From contig NZ_CP022548.1 in NCBI RefSeq assembly GCF_002776575.1, positions 1 to 64,000 of the forward strand: a DNA stretch of 64,000 bases, in the 5' to 3' direction. A model generated the notes under the pieces. It did not search any database. It was given only the letters and a program-made list of their open reading frames with translations, and was not told the origin of the DNA. Source of the DNA: Sphingorhabdus sp. YGSMI21 (lineage in GTDB: Bacteria; Pseudomonadota; Alphaproteobacteria; Sphingomonadales; Sphingomonadaceae). Shown in pieces: positions 35,387 to 44,409 of this stretch (the stretch's first letter is position 1; each line of letters opens with the position of its first letter). Made by a program: the position numbers and the translations under genes.

Positions 35387-36157
35387 ATGACCAGCCCGCA
35401 ACCCGTCGATCCCGTCCCCGCAGCCACCATGTTGTTGCTGCGCGACGAGCCGGAATTCCAAGTGCTGATGGTAAAGCGGCACCACCAGATCGACTTTGCC
35501 TCCGGCGCGCTGGTCTTTCCGGGTGGGAAACCAGCTACGGGTGATGATGCTGCGCAATGGGCCGACCATTGCGCCGGCTGGGACACACTTGAACCGACAC
35601 AGCGGACCCTGCGGATCGCCGCAGTTCGCGAAGCCTATGAGGAAGCGGGCATCCTGCTGGCCGATAAAAGCGATGGCAGCGCTTTCGAGGGTTCCTGCGA
35701 CCCGGCAAGCCGCAAGGCGGTCGAACAAGGCGAACTCGCGTTCCTCGACGTGGTTCGTGAGGCCGATGTGCAATTGCGGCTGGACAGGCTTAGCGATTTC
35801 GCTCGGTGAATCACACCCACCTTCATGAACAAGCGCTTCGACACTTGGTTCTACGTCGCCCGCGCTCCCGAACGCCAGATCGCGGCGTGCGATGGCTACG
35901 AAACCGTGGATGCCGAATGGTTATCACCTGGCGGCGCACTGGCTATGGGCGAAGCCGGGGAGCGGACGATTATCTTTCCCACCAGGCTGAACCTGGAACT
36001 GCTGGCCCAGGCCAGCAGTGCGCAGGACTGCGTCGAACGTGCCGAAGCGCGCTTGATCGCGCCAGTCCTCCCGAAAATCGTTCAGCGTGACGGGAAGAAC
36101 ATTCTCACCATTCCCGAGAGTGCGGGTTATGGGGCAGCCAGTGAAGTAGTAGGTTGA
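35387..36157 (+). pseudogene. NUDIX hydrolase with in-frame stop
   Basis: The reading frame from ATG 35387 (MTSPQPVDPVPAATMLLLRD) carries FPGGKPA and the Nudix box REAYEEAGILL, then stops at a TGA at 35807-35809. The same frame continues directly as ITPTFMNKRFDTWFYVARAP and ends at 36157, and homologous proteins have Trp at the stop position, so a TGG-to-TGA change is likely. The first part holds the full Nudix box but lacks the C-terminal half. GGAGAG precedes the start. From 36158 to 36544 no gene is seen. Confidence 0.75.
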
Positions 36158-36544
36158 CGAGATTGCATTCCCGATAGCTCCTGAACGAATGGGTGTTCGA
36201 ATGAAGGGCAAACAGTTCCGCCTATTCGCAGGCCGTCCAGCCCGGGCTGTTCTGATTGGACTCGGGGGCGGACAGAATTGACGGGGGAAGAATCAACCTG
36301 CTGAGAGGAAGGCAGAGGTTGGCAGCAAGTCGGTGCCGAACTCGCTTACGAAAGAAGTAGGCCCGAATGCATTTAAACCTCCACTGTGCTGTTCGACGGA
36401 CAGTCTCAGCACCTGCGAAAAATGATCGGGCGGATGAGACGACCGCTCGGATCGTGGGCGCGAGAGTTGCGTGCCCACATGCCGCTTAGCTAGCCTTCCT
36501 CGCGCAGCTAGCGGCAGGCGAAAGCTCAGCGCGGTATTGAAGCG

Positions 36545-36877
36545 CTAAGAAGCGAGCATCTGGTTGAACCGCACGTGCTGCTTCAGGTAGTCAAGCGTGC
36601 TGTCGAACAATGCCTGCGCCAAATCGAGCATCTCGGCAGCAGCCTGCCACTGCCTCCATATGCCTTGGGTCCAGTGGGCGTGCCCAGCCCCGAGCACCAA
36701 TATGACTCACGCCATTTTGTATGAAGAGGCGTTTCGTTTGTCGGAATTTTCAGGCCTGCTAGCAAGGTTGACCTTGCTCTTGAGTTCTTGCGGGAATTTT
36801 TCGCTAAGGAATTCGTGTACTTCTGTGCGAAACGCGTCGTCGTCCGCGTGGGTGTTCTCTTTCAGCTGGGTCGCCAT
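36545..36877 (-). pseudogene. Acyl-CoA dehydrogenase remnant with internal deletion
   Basis: The first 50 residues (MATQLKENTHADDDAFRTEV, HEFLSEKFPQELKSKVNL) and a shifted GLGTPTGPKAYGGSG match the N-terminus of an acyl-CoA dehydrogenase. They jump within 100 bases to AAEMLDLAQALFDSTLDYLK and HVRFNQMLAS, which belongs to the C-terminal helical domain, and a stop at 36545. The middle of the gene, including the FAD-binding region, is missing. It is a deleted paralogue of the acyl-CoA dehydrogenases at 43-45 kb. Confidence 0.7.
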
Positions 36878-36950
36878 CATGGTCTCCATCTGAGGATCAG
36901 GGTTGCTTCTCCATCGATTGGGCGAGGATTGCGAGATCTATCTCGATGGA

Positions 36951-37277
36951 TCAATATTGCTGTTCGGGCACGTGAAGCACTAGGCCGTCCAGCATCGGCT
37001 TCATCGGAATCTGGCACGCGAGGCGGCTGTATTCTGTAGTGCCTTCGGCGAACTGCAGCAGTTCGGCTTCCATCCCGTCTTCCTGCAGCCGACCGACCTT
37101 GTCGATCCATTCGGGGTCGACATGAACGTGACAGGTCGCGCAGGCGCAAACGCCTCCGCAATCGCCGTCGATACCCGGCACGTCGTTGAACAATGCCGCT
37201 TCGCGCGCGGTTTCGCCTTTGTCGATCTCGACTTCCCGGCGCTCTCCGTCGCTCGCGACGAACGTTACCTTTACCAT
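36951..37277 (-). CDS. [2Fe-2S] ferredoxin for CYP153
   Basis: A 108-residue ferredoxin of the adrenodoxin/putidaredoxin type. Cluster ligands are in GDCGGVCACATCHVHV and later in SRLACQI, four cysteines in the expected spacing. The start at 37277 (MVKVTFVASDG) follows GGAGA. It lies 30 bp downstream of the P450 gene on the same strand and is its likely electron donor. No ferredoxin reductase is found in the window, so that component must come from elsewhere. Confidence 0.9.
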   Translation of the reverse strand: MVKVTFVASDGERREVEIDKGETAREAALFNDVPGIDGDCGGVCACATCHVHVDPEWIDKVGRLQEDGMEAELLQFAEGTTEYSRLACQIPMKPMLDGLVLHVPEQQY

Positions 37278-37307
37278 TTCTATCTCCGCAATATTTGGTT
37301 CGGACAA

Positions 37308-38570
37308 TCAGCGGGCATGCAAACGCACCGGCAGATTGGTGATTCCCCGCACCAGATTTGAAAACAGGCGCTCAGGCTCGCCGGTCACTTCGACCCTTGA
37401 GAAACGCTTGTGAATCTCTTCCCAGATGATACGCAGTTGCAGTTCGGCGAGGCGGCTGCCCATGCAGCGATGAATTCCATAGCCAAAAGAGAGGTGATGG
37501 CGCGGATTTTTGCGGTCGATAATGAATTCGTCCGCTCGGTCGATGACGCTGCCGTCGCGGTTGCCGGAGAGATACCACATCACGACCTTGTCGCCCTTTT
37601 TAATCTGTTTGCCGCCGATCTCCCAATCCTGGAGCGCAGTGCGGCGCATATGGGTCAGCGGCGTCTGCCACCGGATGATTTCCGGCACCATGCTGCCAAT
37701 GAGCGAAGGGTCGTCCGACAGCCTGCGATATTGATCGGGGTTCTCATTAAGAGCCAGCACGCCTCCGCTGATCGAATTGCGGGTCGTGTCGTTGCCGCCC
37801 ACGATGAGCAGCAGAAGGTTACCCAGAAATTCCAGGAAGGGCATGTCCCTTGTCGCCGGGGAGTGCGCCATAATGGAGATCAGGTCGTTCTTTGGCTCCT
37901 CATTGATGCGCTGTTCCCACAGCCCCTTGAAATACATTGCGCACTCGATGAGCTCTTCGCGCCTCGCCTCGTAGGATTCGACGATGCCAGTTTCCGGCGC
38001 AGCCGTTGTGATGTCCGACCAGCGGGTGAGCTTGCGCCGTTCTTCCCAGGGAAAGTCGAACAACGTCGCGAGCGTCATAGTGGTCAATTCGATCGAAACC
38101 TTGTCGACCCAGTCAATCTCCTCACCGACCGGCAGGTCGTCGAGAATCTTGGCGGCACGTTGGCGAATGATCGGTTCCAGCTGCTGCAAGTTGGACGGCG
38201 CGACCGAGGGCGTCACAGCCTTTCGCTGCTGATCGTGCTTGGGTGGATCCATGGCAATGAACATTTCCAGGTCAAGCGCACCCTCAACCGAATGCATGTC
38301 CTGAATCGCGATACCGCCAAGCTTCGCCTCGGACGAGAACACCTTGTGGTTGGTATCGACCGCCATGATGTCGTCGAACTTGGTGATCGACCAATAAGGG
38401 CCGACATAGCTGTCGCGGCAGTAATGAACCGGATCTTCCTTGCGCAGCCGATCAAAGAACAATCCGATGGTATCGTTCTGGAACAGGCTTGGCCGGGCAA
38501 CGTCGATCTCTTCAATCGGAATCGCGGCGATCTTGTCTGCAGTATCCATTTCCATGATCTGGGTATTCAT
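37308..38570 (-). CDS. Cytochrome P450, CYP153-like
   Basis: A 420-residue soluble P450. Motifs: GGNDTT at 258-263 (I helix), EIIR at 297-300 (ExxR) and FGYGIHRCMG at 362-371 with heme ligand Cys369. The run around LSFGYGIHRCMGSRLAELQL is typical of CYP153, bacterial hydroxylases of alkanes, cycloalkanes and terpenes. It is co-transcribed with the ferredoxin and is divergent from the FadR-type regulator and the long catabolic operon. It probably carries out the first hydroxylation; the substrate is not known from sequence. Confidence 0.9.
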   Translation of the reverse strand: MNTQIMEMDTADKIAAIPIEEIDVARPSLFQNDTIGLFFDRLRKEDPVHYCRDSYVGPYWSITKFDDIMAVDTNHKVFSSEAKLGGIAIQDMHSVEGALDLEMFIAMDPPKHDQQRKAVTPSVAPSNLQQLEPIIRQRAAKILDDLPVGEEIDWVDKVSIELTTMTLATLFDFPWEERRKLTRWSDITTAAPETGIVESYEARREELIECAMYFKGLWEQRINEEPKNDLISIMAHSPATRDMPFLEFLGNLLLLIVGGNDTTRNSISGGVLALNENPDQYRRLSDDPSLIGSMVPEIIRWQTPLTHMRRTALQDWEIGGKQIKKGDKVVMWYLSGNRDGSVIDRADEFIIDRKNPRHHLSFGYGIHRCMGSRLAELQLRIIWEEIHKRFSRVEVTGEPERLFSNLVRGITNLPVRLHAR

Positions 38571-38695
38571 ATCCTGTCTTCCTCTCCCGCAAGCAATCCT
38601 GCCCTAATCTTACAAAAATAATGGTCTAGCCGATTCTTGTCAAGAAAGCTTATAATATTTTCTACTTTTTACCCCACCCTATCGTTTCAAGGCCA

Positions 38696-38723
38696 TTGAC
38701 AGCGGGCATTGAACGCTTTTAAA
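38696..38723 (+). promoter_or_regulatory. Possible promoter of the catabolic operon
   Basis: TTGACA (38696-38701) and TTTAAA (38718-38723) are 16 bp apart and 30 bp before the regulator start. The divergent intergenic region (38571-38752) must also carry the P450 promoter. No clear FadR-type operator could be fixed by eye. Confidence 0.35.
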
Positions 38724-38752
38724 TGTTATACGACTTTAGCCAAGGGGCAACG

Positions 38753-39493
38753 ATGCAGCCGCAGGTCGAAACAGTGAAGAAAACCAAGCGCGCCTTATCG
38801 CTCGCCCAGAACATCGTGCGCGACATCGAGGCGGGGGCGCATTCTCCTGGGGACCGGCTGCCGCACGAGGACGAGATGCTGGCGCGCTACGAGGTTGCCC
38901 GTGCGACCTTGCGCGAAGCCTTGCGCTTCCTGGAACTCCAGGGCGTGATCCACCTGCAACTGGGGCGCGGAGGCGGGCCGGTGGTGGCACGCCCGCAGAC
39001 TGGTGATTTCGCCAATAGCCTGTCGCTGATCCTGCATTTCATGGAAGCGGACCTGCGCGGATTGCTGGAACTGCGCGAGGCGATTGCGCCCGATGTCGCT
39101 GCCTATGCCGCGCTGCGCGCGACCACGGGCGACCTGAGTGCACTTGCCGATTGCTTCAAAGAACTGGAGCGCAATGAAGCCGACAATAATTTCGAGGAAC
39201 TGAACCGCCGTTTTCACGACCTGCTTGGCTGGGCAAGCGGCAATCCGCTCTTTGGCTTGCTAACCTCGACGATGCATTTGCTGACCCGCGAATTCTCGAA
39301 CTCGCTGGGGTATTCGGCACAAGAGCGAGCGGTCCAACTACGATTTTTGCGCAGCGTTCTCGAATCGGTGCGCACTGGCGACCAGGCAGCTGCGCGGCAG
39401 GCGATGAGCCGCCTCGTCTCGGGCTCGGCATCCTATCTTGCGGAACGCAGCCCGGAACTGGTGTCCCAACGGGTCAAATGGGGGCAAATTTAG
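38753..39493 (+). CDS. GntR/FadR-family regulator (FCD domain)
   Basis: A 246-residue regulator. The N-terminal winged helix has SLAQNIVRDIEAGAHSPGDR, LPHEDEMLARYEVARATLRE and ALRFLELQGVIHLQLGRGGG. The C-terminal FCD domain (about 95-230) has LRGLLELREAIAPDVAAYAA and RRFHDLLGWASGNPLFGLL, with His residues that commonly bind a metal. The start at 38753 follows AAGGGG. It sits between the P450 pair and the operon and probably controls both in response to an acyl-CoA or acid intermediate. Confidence 0.85.
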   Translation: MQPQVETVKKTKRALSLAQNIVRDIEAGAHSPGDRLPHEDEMLARYEVARATLREALRFLELQGVIHLQLGRGGGPVVARPQTGDFANSLSLILHFMEADLRGLLELREAIAPDVAAYAALRATTGDLSALADCFKELERNEADNNFEELNRRFHDLLGWASGNPLFGLLTSTMHLLTREFSNSLGYSAQERAVQLRFLRSVLESVRTGDQAAARQAMSRLVSGSASYLAERSPELVSQRVKWGQI

Positions 39494-39548
39494 CAGTTGT
39501 AACCAATTGAAGCGTGCCAAAAGGCATCCATGCGGAGAGGAAGAGAAA

Positions 39549-40691
39549 ATGGCACTGAGAAGCCGAATTTGTGAAATGCTGGGAATCGAATATCCGATCC
39601 TGCTGGCCGGCATGGGCGGTGCAAGCGTTCCGGCACTGGCCGCGGCAGTATCGAATGCGGGCGGGTTGGGCGTGCTGGGTGCGGCGGCGTGTTCGCCTGA
39701 ACAGCTGCGCGACTGGATTCGTCAGACCCGCGAGCTGACCGACAAGCCCTTCGGCGTCGATACGCTGCTGCCCGCCTCGGTCACGCGCGGATCCGCACCG
39801 CAGAGCGGTGGCGCACCCGAAAATCCGATGGAACTGCTGGGCGAATACCAGCAGTTCACCCGCGATTTCATGGACCGCGAAGGCCTTCCTCAAGTTGATA
39901 CTGAGGCGGCCATGCGGGCGGCTGGCGCCCCCGAAATGGGGAAAGGCGGGCCTCAGCTCTTCTCGAAGGAGTTCTTTGAAGCGCAGATGGAAGTGGTGAT
40001 CGAGGAAAAAGTGTCCGTCTATGCTGCGGGTCTTGGCAATCCCGAACCGTGGATGGACCGCCTGCATGCCAATGGCACCAAGGTCATGGCGGTGATCGGC
40101 AAGGTTAAACATGCCGAGCAAGTGGTCGGTTCGGGCATCGACATGATTGTGGCGCAGGGTCACGATGGTGGCGGTCACAATTCGCCGATCGGCACCATCT
40201 CGCTCATCCCGCAAGTGGTCGATGCGGTAGGCGATCGCGTTCCCGTCATCGGTGCCGGCGGCATTTCGGATGGCCGCGGCGTTGCTGCCGCGATGATGCT
40301 GGGCGCCGAGGGCGCATGGATCGGAACGGCGTTCCTCGCGACCGAGGAAGCGGGTATCGAACACTTCCAGAAAGAAGCGATCACCGAAAGCGGCGAGGAC
40401 GACACGGTGGTCAGCCGCTCTCTTACCGGCAAGCCTGCGCGCATGATTCGCAACAGATGGGCCGATGCATGGGTTGAGGCGGGCAAAGAGCCCCTCCCCA
40501 TGCCGTACCAATCGATGATTTCCGGGCCGGTAATGGCCTCCGGCATCAAGGCGGAGCGAAAAGACGTTATTCCCGGTTTCGCAGGTCAGGGGATCGGACT
40601 GATCGACGCGATCCGTCCCGCCTCCGAGGTCATGCAGGATCTCGTCACGGGGGCCGAAGAGGCGCTTTCATCCGCCAAGTCCTACTCGTGA
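39549..40691 (+). CDS. Nitronate monooxygenase/NPD-like flavoprotein
   Basis: A 380-residue FMN-binding TIM-barrel protein. Family blocks: MLGIEYPILLAGMGGASVPA, GGLGVLGAAACSPEQLRDW, VAQGHDGGGHNSPIGTISLI and VPVIGAGGISDGRGVAAAMM, then GAEGAWIGTAFLATEEA. Members include nitronate monooxygenases and NAD(P)H-dependent enoyl reductases, and they often occur in steroid and fatty-acid catabolic clusters. AGGAAGAG precedes the start at 39549. It is the first enzyme gene after the regulator and overlaps the region before Coq4 by close spacing (20 bp). Confidence 0.8.
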   Translation: MALRSRICEMLGIEYPILLAGMGGASVPALAAAVSNAGGLGVLGAAACSPEQLRDWIRQTRELTDKPFGVDTLLPASVTRGSAPQSGGAPENPMELLGEYQQFTRDFMDREGLPQVDTEAAMRAAGAPEMGKGGPQLFSKEFFEAQMEVVIEEKVSVYAAGLGNPEPWMDRLHANGTKVMAVIGKVKHAEQVVGSGIDMIVAQGHDGGGHNSPIGTISLIPQVVDAVGDRVPVIGAGGISDGRGVAAAMMLGAEGAWIGTAFLATEEAGIEHFQKEAITESGEDDTVVSRSLTGKPARMIRNRWADAWVEAGKEPLPMPYQSMISGPVMASGIKAERKDVIPGFAGQGIGLIDAIRPASEVMQDLVTGAEEALSSAKSYS

Positions 40692-40711
40692 ACCGCGACG
40701 GAGGTATTGTC

Positions 40712-41491
40712 ATGAACGAAGTACCAAACTTGCCGCAAGGGCACGAATTGCGCCGCGGCATTCGCCCTGGAGAAGCCTTTTCGGCAATGCGCCGGCTGAT
40801 AGCGGACAAGGAAGACACTTCGCAGGTATTTCGCATCGTCCAGGCGCTATCGGGCAATTCCTACTACCGCAACTTCCGCCGCTTCGCCGCCTCGCCGCAA
40901 GGGCAGACGATCCTGACGGAACGGGCCGATTTGCTCGGCACGCTCAGCGACCGGGAGCGTCTGGCGCGCTGCGCGCCGGGGACGCTTGGCCGCGCTTATC
41001 TCGATTTCGTCTATGGCGAGGGACTGACCGCTCAGGGCTTGGCCGAGGCGAGCGAGGCAAGCGGCATGGCAGAATTCAGCGATCCTGCGGTCACGCTCTA
41101 TCGCCAACGTCTGCGCGATTCGCACGATCTGTTCCATGTGGTGACCGGTTATGGCCGCGATGCATTGGGCGAATTGTGCGTACTCTCTTTTGGCAATGCA
41201 CAATTCTACAATCACGGCATCACCTTCATCGTTGCGGTCGGTATTCCCAAACTGCTGGCGGAGCAATGGCAGCTCCCCGTCGCGCGCGCCGCGTTTGAGG
41301 CGTGGCGACTGGGTCGCAAGGCAGCGGACCTGACCACTTTCTATTGGGAAAGGTACCTCGATCACCCGCTTGAGGAAGTGCGCCGCGATCTGAACCTCCA
41401 GCCCCCGGCAGTATATGTAGGCGTGCGTGATCTTTCACAGCGACTGGAGCGTGAGTTTCAGGCGCGCCGGCAAGGCGAGCTGCAGGCATGA
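40712..41491 (+). CDS. Coq4-family protein in a catabolic operon
   Basis: A 259-residue protein of the Coq4 family. The hallmark metal motif HDxxH-x(11)-E is seen as [20 protein letters not shown]. Coq4 is needed for ubiquinone synthesis, where it has been linked to oxidative decarboxylation of the ring. Here it is inside an acyl-CoA catabolic operon with no ubi genes, so it may act on a pathway intermediate instead. GGAGG lies 8 bases before ATG 40712; an in-frame ATG at 40688 is less likely. It overlaps the thiolase-like gene by 4 bp. Confidence 0.8.
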   Translation: MNEVPNLPQGHELRRGIRPGEAFSAMRRLIADKEDTSQVFRIVQALSGNSYYRNFRRFAASPQGQTILTERADLLGTLSDRERLARCAPGTLGRAYLDFVYGEGLTAQGLAEASEASGMAEFSDPAVTLYRQRLRDSHDLFHVVTGYGRDALGELCVLSFGNAQFYNHGITFIVAVGIPKLLAEQWQLPVARAAFEAWRLGRKAADLTTFYWERYLDHPLEEVRRDLNLQPPAVYVGVRDLSQRLEREFQARRQGELQA

Positions 41492-42678
41492 ACGGTCCCG
41501 CCGCCCTAAGCTTCAGCGACAGGTCCGCTATCACTGGCGTTGGCGAAACCGCTTTCGTCAAAGGCACCGAACGCACCGCAGTGGACATGATGCTGGAAGC
41601 ATCGCGCCGCGCCATCGCGGATGCCGGGCTGAAACCTTCCGATATCGATGGCATGGTGCCGCCGCCGATCTATACGACGTCAGAGGAAATGGCCGCCAAT
41701 CTGGGTATCGATGTGCTGCGCTATGCCGCCACAGTGCATATGGGCGGGGCCAGCCCGACTACGGCGCTGCAAAACGCGGCAATGGCGATCGCCAGCGGCC
41801 TGTGCGACCATGTGCTCATAACGCTGGGCTGGAACGGATATTCGGCGCTCAGGCCCAAGCCAGGTGCGCCGCCGACGCGGCCGATGAACATGAACACGCT
41901 GACCAACACGGTCAAAGGCTATTACAGTCCCTATGGCGTGTTTTTGCCGGTGCAAATGTATGCCTGGCTCGCGACCCGCCATTCAAAGCTTTACGGCGTC
42001 GGGCCTGACGCAATGGCGGCCGTCGCGCTGGCCTGCCGCCGCCATGCGCAGATGAATCCGCAGGCCTTTACCTATGGGCGCGAGCTGGACGCGGAAACCT
42101 ATCACTCGGCGCGGTTGATTTCCGAACCTTTCCGCCTTTACGATTGCTGCCTGGAAACCGACGGAGCCTGCGCGGTCGTCGTCTCGCGGATGGACCGGGC
42201 AAAAGACATGCCGCATGTCCCCGTCAGCATTGCGGGCGCAGCCGAGGGACATCCCTATCCGGCCGACGACATTCCTTCCCGGCCCGATCCGTTCAAAATC
42301 GGCCTCAGCTATGCCGCCCCGCGCGCCTTCGACATGGCGGGCGTTCGCCGCGAGGACATGGATTTCCTGCAGATCTACGACTGCTTTACTTATGTCGTCC
42401 TGCTACAGCTCGAAGCGCTGGGTTATTGCGAACCGGGCGGACAGGGTGAATTTGTCGCCGACGGGCAGATCGAGCTGGGCGGGCGCTATCCGGTCAACAC
42501 CCATGGCGGCCTGCTGAGCGAAGCGCATGTCTGGGGCCTCAACCACGTGGTCGAGGCGGTGCGTCAACTGCGCCACGATTGCGGCGAACGCCAGGTCGAA
42601 GGCGCGCAGACCGGGCTGGTCACCGGCTGGGGCGACTTGGGCGATGGCAGTATCGCTATCCTGAGGAGGTTTGCATGA
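41488..42678 (+). CDS. Thiolase-like lipid-transfer protein (Ltp/SCP-x type), cysteine-less
   Basis: A 396-residue thiolase-fold protein: [20 protein letters not shown], then [60 protein letters not shown] and [20 protein letters not shown]. At the position of the usual acylated Cys (NxxCxSG) it has MGGASP, so classical thiolysis is unlikely. This matches the Ltp2-type aldolases that pair with a DUF35 protein to cleave beta-hydroxyacyl-CoA in steroid side-chain degradation. The DUF35 partner is the next gene, overlapping by 4 bp. Confidence 0.85.
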   Translation: MNGPAALSFSDRSAITGVGETAFVKGTERTAVDMMLEASRRAIADAGLKPSDIDGMVPPPIYTTSEEMAANLGIDVLRYAATVHMGGASPTTALQNAAMAIASGLCDHVLITLGWNGYSALRPKPGAPPTRPMNMNTLTNTVKGYYSPYGVFLPVQMYAWLATRHSKLYGVGPDAMAAVALACRRHAQMNPQAFTYGRELDAETYHSARLISEPFRLYDCCLETDGACAVVVSRMDRAKDMPHVPVSIAGAAEGHPYPADDIPSRPDPFKIGLSYAAPRAFDMAGVRREDMDFLQIYDCFTYVVLLQLEALGYCEPGGQGEFVADGQIELGGRYPVNTHGGLLSEAHVWGLNHVVEAVRQLRHDCGERQVEGAQTGLVTGWGDLGDGSIAILRRFA

Positions 42679-43151
42679 GCGACGAGAAGAATCTTCCGCC
42701 CAAAATGCGTGCCTCGGCGCAGAAGGCGCCGCCAAAGCCGCAACCGCGCCCGCAGGATCCGGTGGAACAGGAATTCTGGAACCGTTGCCAGGACGGCAAT
42801 CTCTATTTCCAGCGCTGCGGCGAATGTGGCACCTTCCGCCACCTGCCGCGCTACATGTGCGCAAAATGCGGCTCGCCCGACTTTTCTTGGGAGCAAAGCA
42901 GCGGAAAAGGTACGCTGTTTTCCTGGACGGTCACACATCAGGCTCTGCACCCTGCCTTTGCCGCTGACATTCCGTTCGTCTCGGCGGTGGTGGAACTGGA
43001 AGAAGGCGTCCGCATGGCCACGCGTCTGATCGATTGCGACCGCGACAAGCTAGAGCTGGACCTTCCGGTAACGCTCGATTTCGAACTGATCGGCGCGGAT
43101 TTCCGCCTGCCGGTTTTCCGCCCCGATACGAACCTACCCCACGAAGGATAA
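42675..43151 (+). CDS. DUF35 Zn-ribbon/OB-fold acyl-CoA-binding partner
   Basis: A 158-residue protein. The N-terminal tail is proline-rich, followed by [20 protein letters not shown] and the second knuckle [13 protein letters not shown] (four Cys zinc ribbon), then an OB-fold with [23 protein letters not shown]35 proteins bind the CoA substrate and complete the active unit of thiolase-like partners. The ATG overlaps the thiolase stop (ATGA), which indicates a matched complex. Confidence 0.85.
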   Translation: MSDEKNLPPKMRASAQKAPPKPQPRPQDPVEQEFWNRCQDGNLYFQRCGECGTFRHLPRYMCAKCGSPDFSWEQSSGKGTLFSWTVTHQALHPAFAADIPFVSAVVELEEGVRMATRLIDCDRDKLELDLPVTLDFELIGADFRLPVFRPDTNLPHEG

Positions 43152-43158
43152 GCACGAA

Positions 43159-44409
43159 ATGGATCTCGAATATGGACCCGAATATGACGCTTTCTGCGAG
43201 GAAGTGCGACAATTCTTAAAGACGTACGGGAATCGTGCGCCAGCCGAGCAGGGCCGGGCCGCCCGCCCCTGTCCCGAGGCGGTCGAGTGGCAAAAGCTGC
43301 TGATCGAACATGGCTATACCGCGCGCACGATCCCCACGGAATACGGGGGTTACGGGGCCGAGCCCGACATTCTCAAATCGCGAATCATCGCCGAGGAATT
43401 CGCGCGCGCCGGCATTCCCGGCGGACTTGCCAACCAAGGCATATCGATGCTGGTCCCTACACTGCTGGAACTGGGAACTGAGGCACAGAAACGCCAGTGG
43501 GTCGAGCCGACGCTGAAAGGCGAGGTCGTATGGTGCCAGGGCTATTCCGAGCCCGGCGCGGGATCGGACCTTGCCAGCCTGAAAACCAGCGCGCGGATCG
43601 AAAACGGCGAATTCGTGATCAACGGCCAGAAGATCTGGACCAGCACGGCCAAGCAGGCGGACATGATCTTCTGCCTGGTCAGGACCGAACCTGACGCGCC
43701 CAAGCACGGCGGCATTTCCTATCTGATATTCTCGATGGATACGCCGGGGATTGAGGTGCGTCCGCTCAAGACCATGACCGGTCACGCCGAATTTAACGAG
43801 ACGTTCTTCACCGACGTGCGGGTGCCGATGGACCAGATCGTCGGCCAGCGTGGTCAAGGCTGGTTCGTCGCCAATGCGACACTGGGTCACGAACGCGGCA
43901 TGCTGGGCGATCCCGATGCGCTGGAAAACCGATTTCAGGCACTGGTCAAGCTAATGCAGAAAGAACGTGTCGGCCAAGGCCGCGCGATCGACAATGCCGT
44001 GCTGCGCGACCGGTTGGCGGCGCTTCAGGCCGAAGTTGCAGCGATGAAATACAACGGAATGCGTATCCTTTCGGACAATCTGAAGGGCGAACCCGGCGGC
44101 ATGGCCAAGCTGATTGTCAAGCTGCAAAGCTGCGAACTGGCGCATCAGATATCGGCTCTGGCGATCGACGCCATGGGCGAGATCGGCATCCTTTATCACG
44201 GTAGCAATCGCGAGCGCGAAGGAGGCGCGTGGCAGTGGAACTACATGTTCCAGCTGGGCCTTATCATCGGTGGAGGTACCGCGCAGATCCAGAAGAACAT
44301 CATCGCCGAACGCGGTCTCGATATGCCGCGCGAACCTAAGCTGGCCAAACCTGCGCCGGCCGAACAGGGCGCCGCCGTCGCGGCCCGCCAGAAACAGGGA
44401 GCCGCCTGA
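43159..44409 (+). CDS. Acyl-CoA dehydrogenase, first subunit
   Basis: A 416-residue FAD-dependent acyl-CoA dehydrogenase: YGGYGAEPDILKSRIIAEEF, WCQGYSEPGAGSDLASLKTS, FVINGQKIWTSTAKQADMIF and the C-terminal LIIGGGTAQIQKNIIAERGL. The next gene is a second, shorter dehydrogenase with a one-base stop/start overlap (TGATG). Such adjacent pairs often form an alpha2beta2 enzyme acting on bulky substrates such as steroid side chains. It begins 7 bp after the DUF35 gene. Confidence 0.9.
   Translation: MDLEYGPEYDAFCEEVRQFLKTYGNRAPAEQGRAARPCPEAVEWQKLLIEHGYTARTIPTEYGGYGAEPDILKSRIIAEEFARAGIPGGLANQGISMLVPTLLELGTEAQKRQWVEPTLKGEVVWCQGYSEPGAGSDLASLKTSARIENGEFVINGQKIWTSTAKQADMIFCLVRTEPDAPKHGGISYLIFSMDTPGIEVRPLKTMTGHAEFNETFFTDVRVPMDQIVGQRGQGWFVANATLGHERGMLGDPDALENRFQALVKLMQKERVGQGRAIDNAVLRDRLAALQAEVAAMKYNGMRILSDNLKGEPGGMAKLIVKLQSCELAHQISALAIDAMGEIGILYHGSNREREGGAWQWNYMFQLGLIIGGGTAQIQKNIIAERGLDMPREPKLAKPAPAEQGAAVAARQKQGAA

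Noticed and set aside
37410..38621. 403-residue frame opposite the P450 gene
   Set aside because: The opposite strand has all P450 signature motifs; the long antisense frame follows from codon bias in GC-rich DNA.
39474..40511. 345-residue frame opposite the NPD-like gene
   Set aside because: Antisense shadow of a clear flavoprotein; it is rich in His/Arg without domain features.
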